Positions 1-12,569 of a DNA stretch of 64,000 nt are shown here, piece after piece (the first letter of the stretch is position 1; every line of letters begins with the position of its first letter). The stretch spans positions 62,001 through 126,000 of the forward strand of contig CANNZV010001172.1 of NCBI GenBank assembly GCA_947561585.1, in the 5' to 3' direction. The notes under the pieces are model-generated. The model searched no databases, was not told the DNA's origin, and worked only from the letters and a program-made list of their open reading frames with translations. Origin of the DNA: Caprella mutica (lineage: Eukaryota; Arthropoda; Malacostraca; Amphipoda; Caprellidae). Position numbers and translations under genes: made by a program.

Positions 1-135
1 CTGAGCAATAAATATGAGCCCAATTTTAGAAATTGTAGATCTCTGCAGACTGCAGGAAATCTTAGAATTAATTCCTATGTACCTAACCATCAATTTAGCT
101 GCATGAGATTCTGAATCTGCTGCTTTGGCAGGACA
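1..135. repeat. Dispersed repeat, partial copy cut by the window edge
   Basis: Wording such as a run of 'ctgcagactgcag', 'gaattaattcctatg' and 'tttagctgc..gagattctgaatctgctgct' recurs at about 57085-57480 near UBE2J1 (for example 'gagattctgaatctgctgct' at both ends of the window). This is a dispersed, non-coding repeat. Its class is not identified and its left end lies outside the window. Confidence 0.6.
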
Positions 136-1214
136 CAGGAGTCAGGGGACACATAATGCAGAGTGGGACATGAAGTTAAGGCTAGGAGGCTAGACTATTG
201 GCTATCTATGAAGACTATGCTAGTACCTATCATCCTATGCAGCTATGCTCTACTCTGGATTCTGGAAAAAAAGTGGTCTTTTCTGATGGACTAATCATTA
301 ATCACTGACTCTGTTGGAGTTTAGCAAACATTAAAATACAGTAATAAATTAATGGGAACTGTATAATCAGCTGCATTTAGCCTCTAAAATTCATCTGTTA
401 GCCTTAGTCTCCTAAGGTATTTTCCAGAGTCACGACACGAGTGGCCTATGCTCATACTGTGACAGTGTGACTTACTGTCATACATTGCATAGCTAATTGT
501 AATTTGAGAAAGTCTAATGTACTCAGCCTGACAGCCCCCAATAATAATGTAGAATGTGTAGCCCATTAGCCATAGGTAAAGTAAAAACCGTAAAGTAGCC
601 AGCCACTAAGCCTGGTTAGCGGTTACTGTTGGTAGGTTGCAATTGCATAGGCAAGTTTTCAACTTTTCAAGCGAATTATTCAATATATATGAAGAAATAT
701 CCATAAAAACTCTATAGAATACATTCAATCCAGTATTATATTAAACATTACTATGGAAATTACTGCATTATACCATCCATAACCAGACACAGATGGAATA
801 TTTAAAGAAAATATTATATGGCACGCAAGTATTCCATGTACATTATAGTGTTAATGTTGATTATAACTCAACTGTTTTAACATGGATGTATTTTGTACAA
901 CGTACTTAAATATATAAAAGTTATCTAGGTACTGGAAGCTAACCAAACATATTGTTTATTAACATATTCTATCGATTATTTTGCCGCACCTATACAATTC
1001 TCATTTTTTCAATTCCATATGTGACGTCATTTGTTTATTTACATCGTTTCTGAAGACTGGAACAGCTTGAAAACTTGAATTCGAAACTTAGTATACTTTT
1101 TAACTATTTATTTACTATGCATACTTGTACCTAATTATAACCATTTTATATGTTTAACAGTACCAGTCCGATCTCGTGACGGCTGTTATGTGTAAAAAAT
1201 CGTATCTTTTGACG
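136..1214. other. No gene seen
   Basis: AT-rich sequence with stops in all frames. The only longer open stretch (384-566, minus strand) has no recognisable domain or splice context. I see no repeat or gene here. Confidence 0.5.
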
Positions 1215-1470
1215 GGTGATCGGAATGATGCCCACAAGAAAAATGCCCACAACTACATAATTTAAAGGGGGAAAAAAACAGAAAAATATTAGTGTTTTAA
1301 ATAGGGGCATAAGTTTACAAAGGCACGAATATTTAATTAATTTTCTATGTCTTGCACCTTTTGTCTCATTTCGAAAGTCTTCATCGCTAAGAATAATTGT
1401 ATACTTGTTAAAATTAAATCTTATAGTACCTGCCTTTTATGGTATATAAATTTGAAAATCATCCGTGAAT
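1215..1470. mobile_element. Terminal fragment of a Mutator-like/foldback-type element, copy 1
   Basis: Starts with GGTGATCGG, close to the GGTGACCGG and GGTTCTAGG ends of other elements in the window. Two subrepeats of the type 'gcccacaagaaaaat' follow, then a unique stretch ('ataagtttacaa.ggcacgaatatt', 'gtcttgcaccttttgtctcat', 'tcttcatcgctaagaataatt') shared almost word for word with 22530-22670. The right part is interrupted by the 3' end of the LINE that begins near 1490. The class is inferred from the ends; no transposase is present in this fragment. Confidence 0.5.
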
Positions 1471-1589
1471 TTCAATAATAATAATAATTTATAGAAGAGA
1501 AAATGGACCACGTCAGACACTGTCCATTTTGTGGTCTACGGAAAATCAATATTTATGATTAGATATCACCTAAAATTTAGATTGTTTAA

Positions 1590-4500
1590 TTACAACTCAT
1601 CAATAACATCAAGTCTATGTAGGAAATCAAATATACTAGGAATAGCTTCATCATCTCCGAGCACTTCCCCAATCGTTCGGTGGGTAATTCCGAAATAAAC
1701 TACCCTGAGGTTTTCAAGTCGAGGGCAAGTAACAAAAATGTGCTCAACAGTCATGGGTTCCACATTACACCATCTACAGGTAGGTCTGGGTTCCTGGACA
1801 GAATTACTCATGAGATATTCATGCGTTAGCCTCGTGTGGCCAATTCGTAGTCTGTTTATAATTACTTGGGCTCTTCGGTTTGTTTTTATTTTGTTCATTT
1901 TGGCTGGTTCAGTTTTAATTTTCGCTAGCTGAGTAGTGTTGGTGCTCCAACTTCGGGCCCATCGTTGTTGCATTTTTGTCTTAATTATATTATACCAATC
2001 TGTATAGGGGCACGTTATAAATTCTGGAAGCCTTCGAGCTGCTTCTTTTGCATACTTGTCCACACTCTCATTTCCATCAATGCCTCTGTGGGCAGGTATC
2101 CATAGTAAAGTTACGTTTATATTATTGATGATAATGTTATGAAAAGTCATTTGAAGTCTGTGTAACAGGTGATTTTTAGGGCATATTGTATTGAAGGCTT
2201 GGACAGCGCTCAGGGAATCTGAACAGACGAGGAACTTTTTTCTATGGGGGTTATCAGTTAATTGCTTGCAAATCAGGTTACCAGCCAATTTGATAGCGTG
2301 TAATTCTGCTGTATAGATTGATGCGACAGAAGGGAGAGTTGATGTTAATTTAGAATTGCTTATCACCGCAGCTGATCCAACTCCATTTTCGTCTTTTGAG
2401 CCGTCTGTGAAAATCAGCTGGTATTCAGAGTAGGTGGTCCTGACATAGTTCTGGAAGATAGGGTTGAACATGGGGATTTTCTTCGTATCTGGTCCAACAA
2501 ATTCAAGATCGATCAGTGGTCTCTTAATACACCATGAGTAGCGGTCTGGTGTCTTGTATGGCAATACTGGCTGAGTTGGGATATTCAAATCTGCTAAGGC
2601 ATTGTTTATTCTCATAATTAGTGGCTTGTCAGGGTCAGATGTGATAAAGAAATTTTGCAAATTTGTGTTTAGTACGCAGCTATAAGCTGGGTTCAACAGG
2701 TGACATTTGTTGCGGAAAAAATACCGACATACCAGATCGTCTCGGCGGTCAGAGAGGGATGGTTCGTGCATTAAGATTTGCAGACTTTTGACGGGTGACG
2801 AACGGAATGCTCCAGAGCATATACGCAGAGCATCCGATTGTATTGCTTCTACCTTGTTGAGAAGAGCAACTGAAGCACTTCCATATATTATAGATCCATA
2901 GTCTATCTTGGGGCGTACTACCAATCTGTATACGTGTAACAGTACATGTTGATCTGCTCCCCACCTCAGAGAAGTAAGAGAGCGAAGTAGATTGAGAGCT
3001 TTACTGCAATTCGTTACGAGGTTTTGGATGTGCAAGTTCCACTTTAATTGAGGATCCCATATCATGCCAAGAAATTTCACTTTGTTTTCCATTGTGAGAG
3101 GAATGTTATTCATTTTTAGAGTTTTATATAAAGGGGAATGGGCGCTAGGATGAAAAAGCATATAATGCGTCTTGTTTATTGAGAAGGAGAAACCGTTAAG
3201 GTTAGCCCATTTGTAGATATTATTTATAGTGGGTTGAAGAATATTTTCAATTTTTTGAATGGAGTGGTCTGAATAAGCAATTTGTATGTCGTCGACGAAA
3301 AGTGAGGAATGGATATTAGGAGGGAGTATTTTAGGCAGGGAGTTTATCTTCACAGCAAAGAGTGTAACTGACAGTATGCTGCCCTGTGGGACACCAGCAA
3401 CCTGTACTTTCTCCTCTGAGGTATCAGATCCCACCAATACCCTGAATTTTCTAAGTCTCAGAAATTCTTGAATGTATTGTGCCATATTACCAGTTACTCC
3501 GAGGTCCTTCAGGTCTCTCAGTATTCCGAAACGCCACGTCGTATCATACGCCTTTGCTAGATCGAAGAATACGCTGACTGTCATTTTGTTGCTTCCAAAA
3601 GATTTTCGTATGTATGTGTCTAATCTTGTTAAGTGATCTATGGTTGATCTATTTTTCCTGAAGCCGCACTGGATGTGAGACAACAGTTTGTTGTTTTCTA
3701 AGTACTCTACCAGGCGGCTATTTATCATTTTTTCGAAAAGTTTGCCGAAGCAACTGGTTAGAGCAATAGGTATATAGTTCGTAGGATTGCTGTGGTCTTT
3801 TCCGGGCTTAGGGATGGGAATAATGGTTGCTTCTCTCCACTGTGGGGGATAAAAGTGAGTTGACCAGAGTTTATTGTATATTTTTAGAAGGCAAGTTTTT
3901 GAGCATGAGATTATGTATTTGGTCTGGGCCTGGAGATGAGTTTTTGGCAGATGATAAAGCTGATTTTAGTTCGAGTTCAGTAAATGGGAAGTTGTAAGGG
4001 ATGGAGTTATCTTCAGGGAAGGTAATGTCAGTTTCACTGGTAGACTGGATTTGTTTGAAAATTGGTGAACTGTTTCTGTAGCTTGACGTTTCTGCAAGGG
4101 TTTCAGCAATAACGTTAGCTATGTCTTTTGTTGATGTTATTTTTCTATTTTCATGTTGTATAAATGATATCTTACGAGGGGGATATCCTCGTATTCTCCG
4201 TAGTTTTTCGTAAATTTGTGATATGGGAGTGTCATTTTTCATATTGCTCAGGTACTCACGGAATTCTGTTTGTTTGGCATTTTTGATGGTATTCTTAGTT
4301 AATGCTCTCTGCCTCCTCCATGCTATCTTATCAGATACAATTACTGTTCTTCTGTATCTGCTGTACAGCCTCTCTCTTTCCCTCCAGTGACGCTTACACT
4401 CCTCATTCCAGTATGGTACTGGAAAAAATCTTTTGTTCTTACTTTTGGGAATATGTCTATCTGATGCTATGTATATTCTGTTATACATATCTTCAATGAG

Positions 4501-5273
4501 CAAGTTACAATCGTTTATCACAGTATCAGGAGGATTTTCGTTCCACACTGTGTCTGTTGAATATTCAAACCACTTTGCCTTCTTCAGGTTGTATCTTGAA
4601 GTCTCTCTCTGTAATCATCCACAGATCGTGTGGTCAGAGTAACGAGGATGGGGCAGTGATCACTGGATAGAACAGAGTCCAGTACATTCCAATCAAGAAA
4701 AGTGCTCAAAGGGGAATCACAGATTGAAAGATCTATACAGGACCCAGATTCGTGGGTAGATCTTCCGTCATTAAGGCAATTTAACTGGAGATCACTAAGC
4801 GTGCTGGCAATTATGTTTCCTCTTTGGTCGTTTGAAGTAGACCCCCACATGGCATGGTGGCCATTTAGATCTCCCAGAAGGATAAAGGGTTTTGGAAGTT
4901 GTCTGAGAATGTTACTGAATGATTGTCGTGACATTTTTTCCCTACCTGGAACATAGATGGATGCAATTGATAGGAGTTCTTGGTGATCAAGTTGGATGGA
5001 TGCTGCAACTATTTGATGTTCACTTTGGATTTCTATTTTCTCATATGGACAGGAGTTATGGATGTAAATGGCTACGCCACCATGAAATCTAATGTTGTAA
5101 TGGCCTTGTTTGCAGAAACCTGCGTATCCTGGGAGCTTTATCATGAAGTCGTTACCCAAAAAGGTCTCTTGGATTGCAAGTACTATTGGGTGATAGGTAT
5201 CTATTAGTTTTATTACTTCCTGTTTTGCCGAGGAAGCACCTCTAACATTCCATTGTATTATGGTATTGTGCAT
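1590..5273 (-). pseudogene. LINE ORF2: endonuclease, reverse transcriptase, RNase H; two frameshifts
   Basis: 5273-4584 is the endonuclease, starting at an ATG with 'QWNVRG', then 'IQETF', 'LLGDLNGHH' and 'SSDHCPI'. A frameshift inside a GA-dinucleotide run near 4600 moves the frame to 4548-3871, which holds the linker and start of RT ('SSPGPDQIH'). A second shift near 3880 leads into the last segment, open from about 3895 to 1590. There RT motifs include 'GVPQGS' and the FVDD catalytic box (residues 144-147 of the part starting at 3728). RNase H has D442, E475, D504 and D557 plus H547. A C-terminal CCHC-like knuckle ('CRWC...H....C') ends the protein. It makes the nick and the cDNA during insertion. 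This copy cannot encode a full protein as it stands. Confidence 0.9.
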
Positions 5274-5285
5274 TATTATATATTT

Positions 5286-7501
5286 TTATTTTTTCTGCTT
5301 CTTCTTTTCCTTCTTAGATTTTTTTGGCGTATAACTATTTCGAAGTTGATGCTCGTAGTTTGCTTGGTCTATTACGTCATCTGCTATTTCTGTGTCTTCA
5401 TCGTAGATTCTTTTTGTAGCTATGGTGTCATCTTCAAAAATTTCCGTTATTGTTGATGAGGGAGATTGTGCCAGTCTTGTTACATTCTGTTCCGGAGTGA
5501 AGTCTATTACTGGTGGCATTGATGACGTGGGAATCTTATGGTTTGGGTTATTTTTTGTTGCTTTAGCGAAATTGAGAATCGCATAGCTTGGGTTTTCTTT
5601 GTTGAAGATCAGTTTCGCTTGTGCTCTGGGGACTCTTCGCTTCTTCTGGATACATATTATCTCCATCTCAAGTCTCATTTCTCTACATTTCTTGTTTCCA
5701 GTAAAGTGTTCTTCTCCGCAATGCTGGCACCTTGGTTCAGTTGATGAGCAGTCACCAATCAAGTGCTCCTCAGAGCAGCATCGCAGACACTTTGGCTGAT
5801 TTTTGCACCATTTCTTGGTGTGGCCGAAAGCCAAGCATTGCTTACAGAGCATTGGCATATCTTGATATTCATAGACTTTGGTTAGAGCCTGTTCTCCCAG
5901 AATCTTAATGAAACTTGGGATCTCCTTTTGGTTAAAGCTTAGGATAAGCGGTATTGCCCGTGGGTTTCTCGATCTGATCCACGATGCTATTATTACATCA
6001 TTTATTGGGAGTCTTTCTATTAGTTTAGATTTATAATCTGTGAAATTCTGTAGATTATATTCGTAAATATAAATCAGCCCTCTAGGGCTGTTGAAACGAG
6101 AGGATTTCGTTACTTCTATAGGTTTTCCATTAAGTTCCTTAAGAGAGAGAATTTCTTGGAATTGTGTTTTTGAGTTGACCTCAACAGAGAAGGAATCTGG
6201 TGCGACAGATCTGATACTCTTTATCTTACCAGAGATATTATTTCCTAGACATTTGTCTAATAGCCATGGGGTCATATTTTTCTTATCCTCAACCGTCATT
6301 TTAATTTCAATGATATCTATATAGTTTTCACTGTTTATCATTCCACCTTCCTCTTCACCTCTTTCTATTTGCATGGCTCGTCTCATGCTTACTTTCTTCT
6401 CAGACTGGATAGCCAGAAGACTTGCCTCTCTTTGATATTTAGAGCAGCTGCGGGAACCAGCTTCATGTTCCTCGCCGCAGTGGTAGCATTTAGTGCATTC
6501 GTTATGACAAAGGCCAATGCTGTGTCCTGGATCTGAACATTTTTTGCATATCGTAGTAGTAGATCTGCATCTTTTCGCAGTATGGCCATAGGAATAACAA
6601 GTTTTGCACAGCATTGGTTTGTTTGAATAAGGGTACACTTTAGTGTCACTCTCTTCACCATGAATGTACACACTGTAAGGCAGATGGTTTCCTGAGAAGG
6701 TGGCAATGAGGGCTGTTGTATTTTCATCTCTTGGTTTTATAAATGGGGCCAGAGCTACACTCTCAATACCGCAATTTTCACCAAGCCAGATTTCAAAATC
6801 CTTCAAATTCACATCAGTGGACAGATCTACATGCTTTACATAAATAAGTCCTCTAACAGTATTAAAGGGGACATAGGGTGAGACCACACAAGGTATACTG
6901 TGAATGTCCCTTATGGTTGATATAATTTTGGCAGCATGCTCAGTGTTTATCTCAACTATGTATTTATTTTTGTTAATTCCGGTGATGCTCAATGGTTTTT
7001 CTCCTGTTACTCTCTCTACGGATTTGTTGATCTCTTAGAATCGCCTTCAAAAAAGAACTCAAAGTACCTTTGATGAAAGGTGCGAGTCACTGTTGGAATG
7101 TCATGGAGAGGAACGTACTTTTTCTTGATTATTTTCTTTGGGTTATCCTGACCAAGAACAGGGTCAGTTGGATAGTCTTTGTCAGGGATGATCTTCGTCA
7201 GTTTAGTCTTTATTTCATTACTCAGCTGGGTATAGTCTTCACTAGTGTTACCTAGGTTTTTGAGTATTGAGGGGTCCATTACCTCAAGTAGTACGTTGAG
7301 AGCTTCTAGAGCCTCAAGATTGGGATTCTGAAGTTTGTTGTCACCTGTCTCAAATGTTTTCTTCTTCTTATTGTCTTTCATATCAGCTGGGGATGGGGAT
7401 TCGCTCTTCCTTCTTTTATTTTTCCCACCACCCATTTTGTGAACTCTCAGAGAAACACTCAGGGAGGAGGATGAAGGGGTCCCCCCCAAGGAGGGGCCCA
7501 A
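5286..7501 (-). pseudogene. LINE ORF1, gag-like nucleic-acid-binding protein, duplicated module, one frameshift
   Basis: The N-terminal part (7501-7016, 161 aa) is lysine-rich. After a frameshift near 7030 the frame continues from 6992 to 5286 (568 aa). In that part, residues about 11-190 and 265-440 are homologous: each has an RNP-like stretch with 'RGLIY', then 'PMLCK.C...GHT...C' and three zinc knuckles. The ligands are C129/C132/H137/C142, C149/C152/H157/C162, C169/C172/H176/C183 and C383/C386/H391/C396, C402/C405/H410/C415, C422/C425/H429/C436. The C-terminus is lysine-rich. In LINEs this protein packages the element RNA and chaperones it during target-primed reverse transcription. The repaired ORF would be roughly 730-740 residues. 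The duplication is visible in the sequence; its function is inferred. Confidence 0.85.
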
Positions 7502-7870
7502 GCTAGAGAAATTAGATACAAAGATATACCTAATACAATTTCATGAACAGTATAATAATGATACAAATTAATATTCAAAAAGCCCCTATTGAATAGGGGG
7601 GTGCCCCCGTTGGTTCTACCAATTTAGAAACAAACAAAATTACAATATAACAAAATTTAGTTTCTAATAGGTAATTTGGTATAATAACGGTACCGACCAC
7701 GTGAAGGTGGGGGTCACCTAGGCCCCCTATTACCGTTTACAATACAGTAAGGGAGGGGATATACTATTGCGAAGTTACATATACTTTACAAATATCAGAA
7801 CGATCGGTCCAAAAATAAAAAAGTTTTTTCAAAAGTGGGTTGACCCCCTTAGTCGGTAGAAAAAGTATCA

Positions 7871-9904
7871 AGTAATTAGAACGAGAACATTTGATGTTCA
7901 ATTTCGAATGAACATTTACCGAACCATACCACGTACACACAAGGCACTAAAAAGTGCATGATCCCGCAACACGCACTAAAAAAAGTGGCTGATTTAATGC
8001 AAACTTGAGCAATTTTATGTGCCCAAGAGAGTATTGAAACCGGGCATTCTTTTGCGGCTGATACAGCAACTTTCAGTAGCAATTTGACAGCTCTTCGAAT
8101 TTTACCCACAATTTTACTTGTCTGTGGCTCATAAAGCGGTCGATTGTCATAAAAACACATGGAAGAAAACTCACAAAAATATCAGTCAAAATATTATATA
8201 CATTGATCAATTATTATTAATGAATGAAAATAATGTAAATAAAAAGGAATTAAATAAATAAATAATTGTTTTGCTGTATCAGTGTAATGAAAACAAATTA
8301 GGTACCTATTTATGTTAATGTATTTAATATTCTTTATAACTACCTCTATTTTTCACTTTTTAAACATTTTTTTTTTTTCGTAAACTCATTTTAAAGTTAG
8401 AAGTACAGAATCTCTTCATGCCTAATGTGTACACATCGCACACTTTCTATCCTTTGAACCTGAACATTAAAATACGAAAAGAAATTTAATACAAAGGTTC
8501 CTATTGTAACTTCTTATGTGAAATAATGTTGGAATTCATCAGGCTTCCAGTACCTGAAAGCCTACTCATTACAGACACTCAGGCCTTACCACATTTAATA
8601 CCAGGCTTCCCTTGAAATCCAACCGGACCCGGACTTACATTAAATGAAAATCAACAGTACATAAAATGCCGGTCTTACGTACCGAATCCTCTATCTTTCG
8701 CACTTTCACTGAAAATGAGACAAGCAGTAGTATTTAAAGAAATATTTTATTAACCGATGCAAGACCTTCTAAATCTAGTAGGCAAGGGGGTACGTATATT
8801 AATATAATTATCAGGAATAAACGGCAAATGTAACTGAAACCCCCCAATAAAGTACCAAAATGCAATCGAATAGTGTAACTTTAGCGCTATCCTCTCCAAA
8901 ACTGCAAGTAGGGTTTGATAATAGAAAATGCTAAAACTGAACGAAGAAATTCTCCTATCCGCTAGAAGGATACTAATGTTTGGTAAGTAATGGAGCCAGG
9001 GTGAGTTGAGGTAGTATCGGAAAGAAATTGAGGAAATAATAAGTAAACAAATTCAACAATATATAACTATATTTATGAAAAATTACAACACACAAAATTA
9101 TAAGAACCTAGAATAATTGAACTCTTCCAATTATATATTCAAGAGAATAAATGTCTATAAACAGATAAAAAGAACAAAAAATATTTATTGGTTCAAAGAG
9201 TTGTATATTTACAACAATCCTTGTACCTCTCTTTGGAGTACTGGTCATAAAGATATTGTAGTTGAGACTGGAGATCCTGCTTAGTTTCCTCATTTGATTC
9301 TTAAATTTGTGTCTTGACTTCATCTATTTATTCTCTTAAATTTCGTAGATTCTTAAGAGTGTTGCCTTGCGTTTCTACATCTGTGGAGAACTTATTTCTA
9401 GTCACCTCCATTTCTTCACCACTCAATTCTACCGCTTTATTGTTTTCTATTTTTATGTAACACTTAGGGATAACAGGACATTCAGTCCTGTTACAATAAT
9501 AGCGGGAATCAGTATTACTTATGACATCAGTTCGTTTTATATGGTTGGTCAAATTTATTTACCAATTGTGACAATTGTGATGATATTTTATTTTTGAAAA
9601 CATATTGTTTACTAATTGTCGCAACTGGTGAGATTTATGAAAACATTATTCTTTATAGTTGGCTTCTCATTCAATTTTATTATATTTATATTAGAAGGTA
9701 AATTAAAAAGATTAAACCATAATAATTGTTTTAATTACAACTCATTTTTAGCACTACTTTATGGCTTAGAGGATATTGCTAAGGTAGGCTTGCATGCTTC
9801 ATTCACTATCTCCTCTCATTTTCCTCTTAGAGTTTTTGCAAGGTAGGAATTTAGGTTTCATTTACTTACCCATTTTCTTCTTCCATCTTTCCTAATCCAT
9901 ATTA
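7871..9904. other. No identified gene
   Basis: AT-rich intergenic sequence. A 94-codon minus-strand open stretch at 7876-8160 has a hydrophobic, cysteine-containing C-terminal half but no recognised domain and no clear splice sites. I do not call it a gene. No repeats stand out. Confidence 0.4.
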
Positions 9905-10110
9905 ATTTTAATTAAGTAACTGATTTTCTTCATACATGAGCTTGGGCAACGAATCGTGGTAAATGAATTTGTTCACGGAGCCACTTTCTGACTGCCTTTT
10001 CGAGTCCCTTGTATTTAACATCCTTTTGATGTTAGCGATATAGTTTTTGGTTCCGAAACAGACTTCAATTCTTTGAGTCATAAGATTTGAGAATAAAAAA
10101 GTACCAAGTT
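9905..10110. repeat. SINE-like dispersed repeat, copy 1
   Basis: Shares the ordered words 'gagccactttc', 'tctgactgc', 'gtcccttgtattta', 'cttttga.gt.agcgata' and 'ttggttccgaa.cagac' with 38745-38930, and more weakly with 59975-60115 in UBE2J1 intron 1. It is about 150-200 bp, non-coding and diverged between copies. The class is unproven. Confidence 0.55.
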
Positions 10111-10865
10111 GCATAGGTGGTTTTATTATTAAACTCAATAATACTGAATGAAAATGAAAATAATATGCTGCATTAGAAGGTGGGAGATATTTTTAATTTT
10201 TATTTAATCCCACCATGCAACTTGTGTTAATGAGTGATATTTTTATGGTGGTTTACATATTATCCCACCATGTAACATATGTAACAAAATAGGTAAATTA
10301 AACCCCTTACATATATATTGATTGTGTTTGTACATAAAATACTTTTATTTATTTATTACTTCCGTTGTATGGTAATTAATACATATATTTTCTCAATGCT
10401 GATCAGATGTCAACAAGAGTTATAAGTAAATTTATATTTTACATTCAATCTAATAGAATGATCCACCCGTGACGTCACACTAAGTTTCTGGATATACGTG
10501 TATGGGCCATTGCTTCTTTTTTCTTATAATGTAATTTAATCTCAAACTTTCGTGCAATAAATTAGTCGAAAATAGTCAGTAGCATTTGTCTTTCTTTTAG
10601 TGTTTTTGAGAAGTATATGTTTTAACCCATGGATAAATTCTCATATTTTTTATTGTTTAATAGTATTTTTTTGTTGTGAATTTATTATGATTTGAGTATA
10701 CATTTTCTCTGTTCATCTTGTTATTAGTGTAATAAAATTTAGCTTTAGTGAGATGTCAAAGCAAAGTTAGTAATTAAATCATACACTTTTTCATCATAGA
10801 AATGATCTGTATTCGTCATGCAAGTAACTACTAAATCTTTAAAAAGTAGGGTTTCGAGAAGTGCA
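10111..10865. other. No gene seen
   Basis: AT-rich sequence without long open frames. It contains two imperfect copies of 'tcccaccatg.aac' (about 10208 and 10264). Nothing else is supported. Confidence 0.4.
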
Positions 10866-10938
10866 TGAGGTAGAGAGAGTTGTTAAAATGAGGTAGAGAG
10901 AGTTGTTAAAATGAGGTAGAGAGAGTTGTTAAAATGAG
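10866..10938. repeat. 23-bp minisatellite, left block
   Basis: About three copies of a 23-bp unit (gaggtagagagagttgttaa plus aat). The same unit resumes at 12059, so one array appears to be split by the 1.1-kb GC-richer block between them. Confidence 0.85.
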
Positions 10939-12058
10939 TCACAAGGAGTCACAAGGAAAAGGGATTACACAAAAGACGCCTTACGTCCATCCGAGGGTAA
11001 TCCCAGTGCAGCAAGTGCACACTTTAGACTCTCAATCAATCTCAATCCTCCCATCTACCAGGTCGGAACTTGGTACATGGGCTTCACCACCAGCGGAGTC
11101 AGGGTTTTAGACTCATAGTAGATCACTCTCCCCCCACCTGAACCCTAGGAACTACTCTCAACAAGTGGAGGTCAAACACTCTCAACACAGGGAGCTAGTA
11201 GACCATTCTGGGGATCAGGATTTGCCCGGATTAGTTCAGCCTCACACTGATCACGAAACTCACTCGCACGCGCTCACACACCCACAATAAATGTAGGAGT
11301 GTAGGGGGGTGGGAATAGTGTCAGTAATGCGACCTCAACCTCTCCCGCCTCGGGAAGGCTCCGGGGGTTTCTCTCCTCTAATAAGGAAGGAATACATTTC
11401 CAGCAACCGCAACAGCCACAAACCGTCCCCATGTCCAGAGCACCACCCGTTATGCCCGCTTCCCGCCCATGCCCCCTAACCAGGTTGCCCCTCAACACTT
11501 TGCCACCCTACCCCGGTTAAGTAACCAAGGCGGAGGAGGCTACAACTAGGATCAGCGACACAGAAAGAGATTAAGGCAGTACAGGCAAGCCCGTAATAAG
11601 GCGCGGAGCGTGACACGTATGCGATTGCCTTCAAAAAATCCCCACTAACACCAATGCCCAAGACCTTCCGCTCCCACATATGCCATCTTGCCTACAAGTC
11701 CCACACTCAATTGTCCCTTCCACACTTTGTCACCCTACCCCATTAAAACAATGCAGGCGGAGGAGGCTACAAAAAAAGATCAGAGACCCAGAAACAAGAC
11801 AGCGCAGTTACGGTCAGTCCCGAACAGAGATGCATCGTAAGAAAATACTACGACCAGATCCACGTCAAAAATATACCCTAACGACATTCCACTTGAGTCT
11901 CGTGGTGAATTTACCCTTTTACCCTAGGAAACATGATGCATAGCGGCCGTGACCTAACAACCCGTTATGTCCCCCAACCTCCATGGAAAAACCACCAAGA
12001 GGCGTACAGGGTACACTTCAGGAAGAAGGCATATGGAAACACGAAACCATTATGGGGT
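10939..12058. other. GC-richer block inserted in a minisatellite, with an internal diverged duplication
   Basis: Clearly richer in G+C than its surroundings. It contains two diverged copies of a segment, the words 'cactttg.caccctacccc', 'ggcggaggaggctacaa' and 'gatcag.gac.cagaaa' occurring at about 11496-11570 and again 227 bp later at 11723-11797. Open stretches of 60-90 codons exist on both strands but show no known domain. It is probably part of a mobile element of unknown type; no terminal repeats were found. Confidence 0.5.
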
Positions 12059-12228
12059 TTGTTGAGAGAGTTGTTAAAATGAGGTAGAGAGAGTTGTTAA
12101 AATGAGGTAGAGAGAGTTGTTAAAATGAGGTAGAGAGAGTTGTTAAAATGAGGTAGAGAGAGTTGTTAAAATGAGGAAGAGAGAGTTGTTAAAATGAGGT
12201 AGAGAGAGTTGTTAAAATGAGGTAGAGT
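12059..12228. repeat. 23-bp minisatellite, right block
   Basis: About seven near-identical copies of the 23-bp unit seen at 10866-10938, one with 'gaggaag' in place of 'gaggtag'. Same orientation as the left block. Confidence 0.9.
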
Positions 12229-12569
12229 CTCACACGCACTTCCTCTCCTTTCCGTGGATTCTGTTAAACTGTTGTGAGTGGGAGGGGCGCCATTGGTTTA
12301 GACCACAGTATAAAAAATATACATAGTAATGACAATAGAGTGATAAGTAGTGACAATTTTGGTTTTGGAGTGTTGCTGTGATGACGTACGCAATTTACAA
12401 ACTATGTGCTTATAACTTTCACAAATGTAACTGTCGTTTTCGATGTTATACAAGTAAGCTCTCAACAAAAGATGTGACACATTTTCGGCATTGAAAATGA
12501 AAGGTCAGTTGTTCAAATATAGAAGTCAGAAAAAAGGCGGTGCTGATTGTTATTATGAAAGAAGATTTT
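12229..12569. other. No gene seen
   Basis: Flank between the minisatellite and the GCDTTS-type pseudogene. No domain is recognisable. The first part of the pseudogene may begin in its right end. Confidence 0.3.

Larger units (their letters stand above)
1471..7870 (-). mobile_element. Non-LTR retrotransposon (two ORFs, RNase H), nearly full length
   Basis: On the minus strand the order is a 5' leader (about 7870-7502), ORF1 (7501-5286), ORF2 (5273-1590), a short 3' UTR and a tail of ATT trinucleotides at about 1473-1491. ORF2 carries an APE-type endonuclease, a reverse transcriptase and an RNase H, as in the I-clade and related LINE groups. The ORF1 stop and the ORF2 ATG are in the same frame, 12 nt apart, which suits re-initiation. 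At least three frameshifts (one in ORF1, two in ORF2) but very few stops mark a recently inactivated copy. The leader holds a hairpin (7583-7599, CCCCTATT facing AATAGGGG). No target-site duplication was found, so both ends are approximate. Confidence 0.8.

Noticed and set aside
2707..7255. Plus-strand open frames across the first LINE
   Set aside because: Antisense to ORF1 and ORF2, with no domains.
7876..8160. 94-codon open frame as a possible exon
   Set aside because: No recognisable domain, splice sites or repeat; kept only as a note in the intergenic entry.
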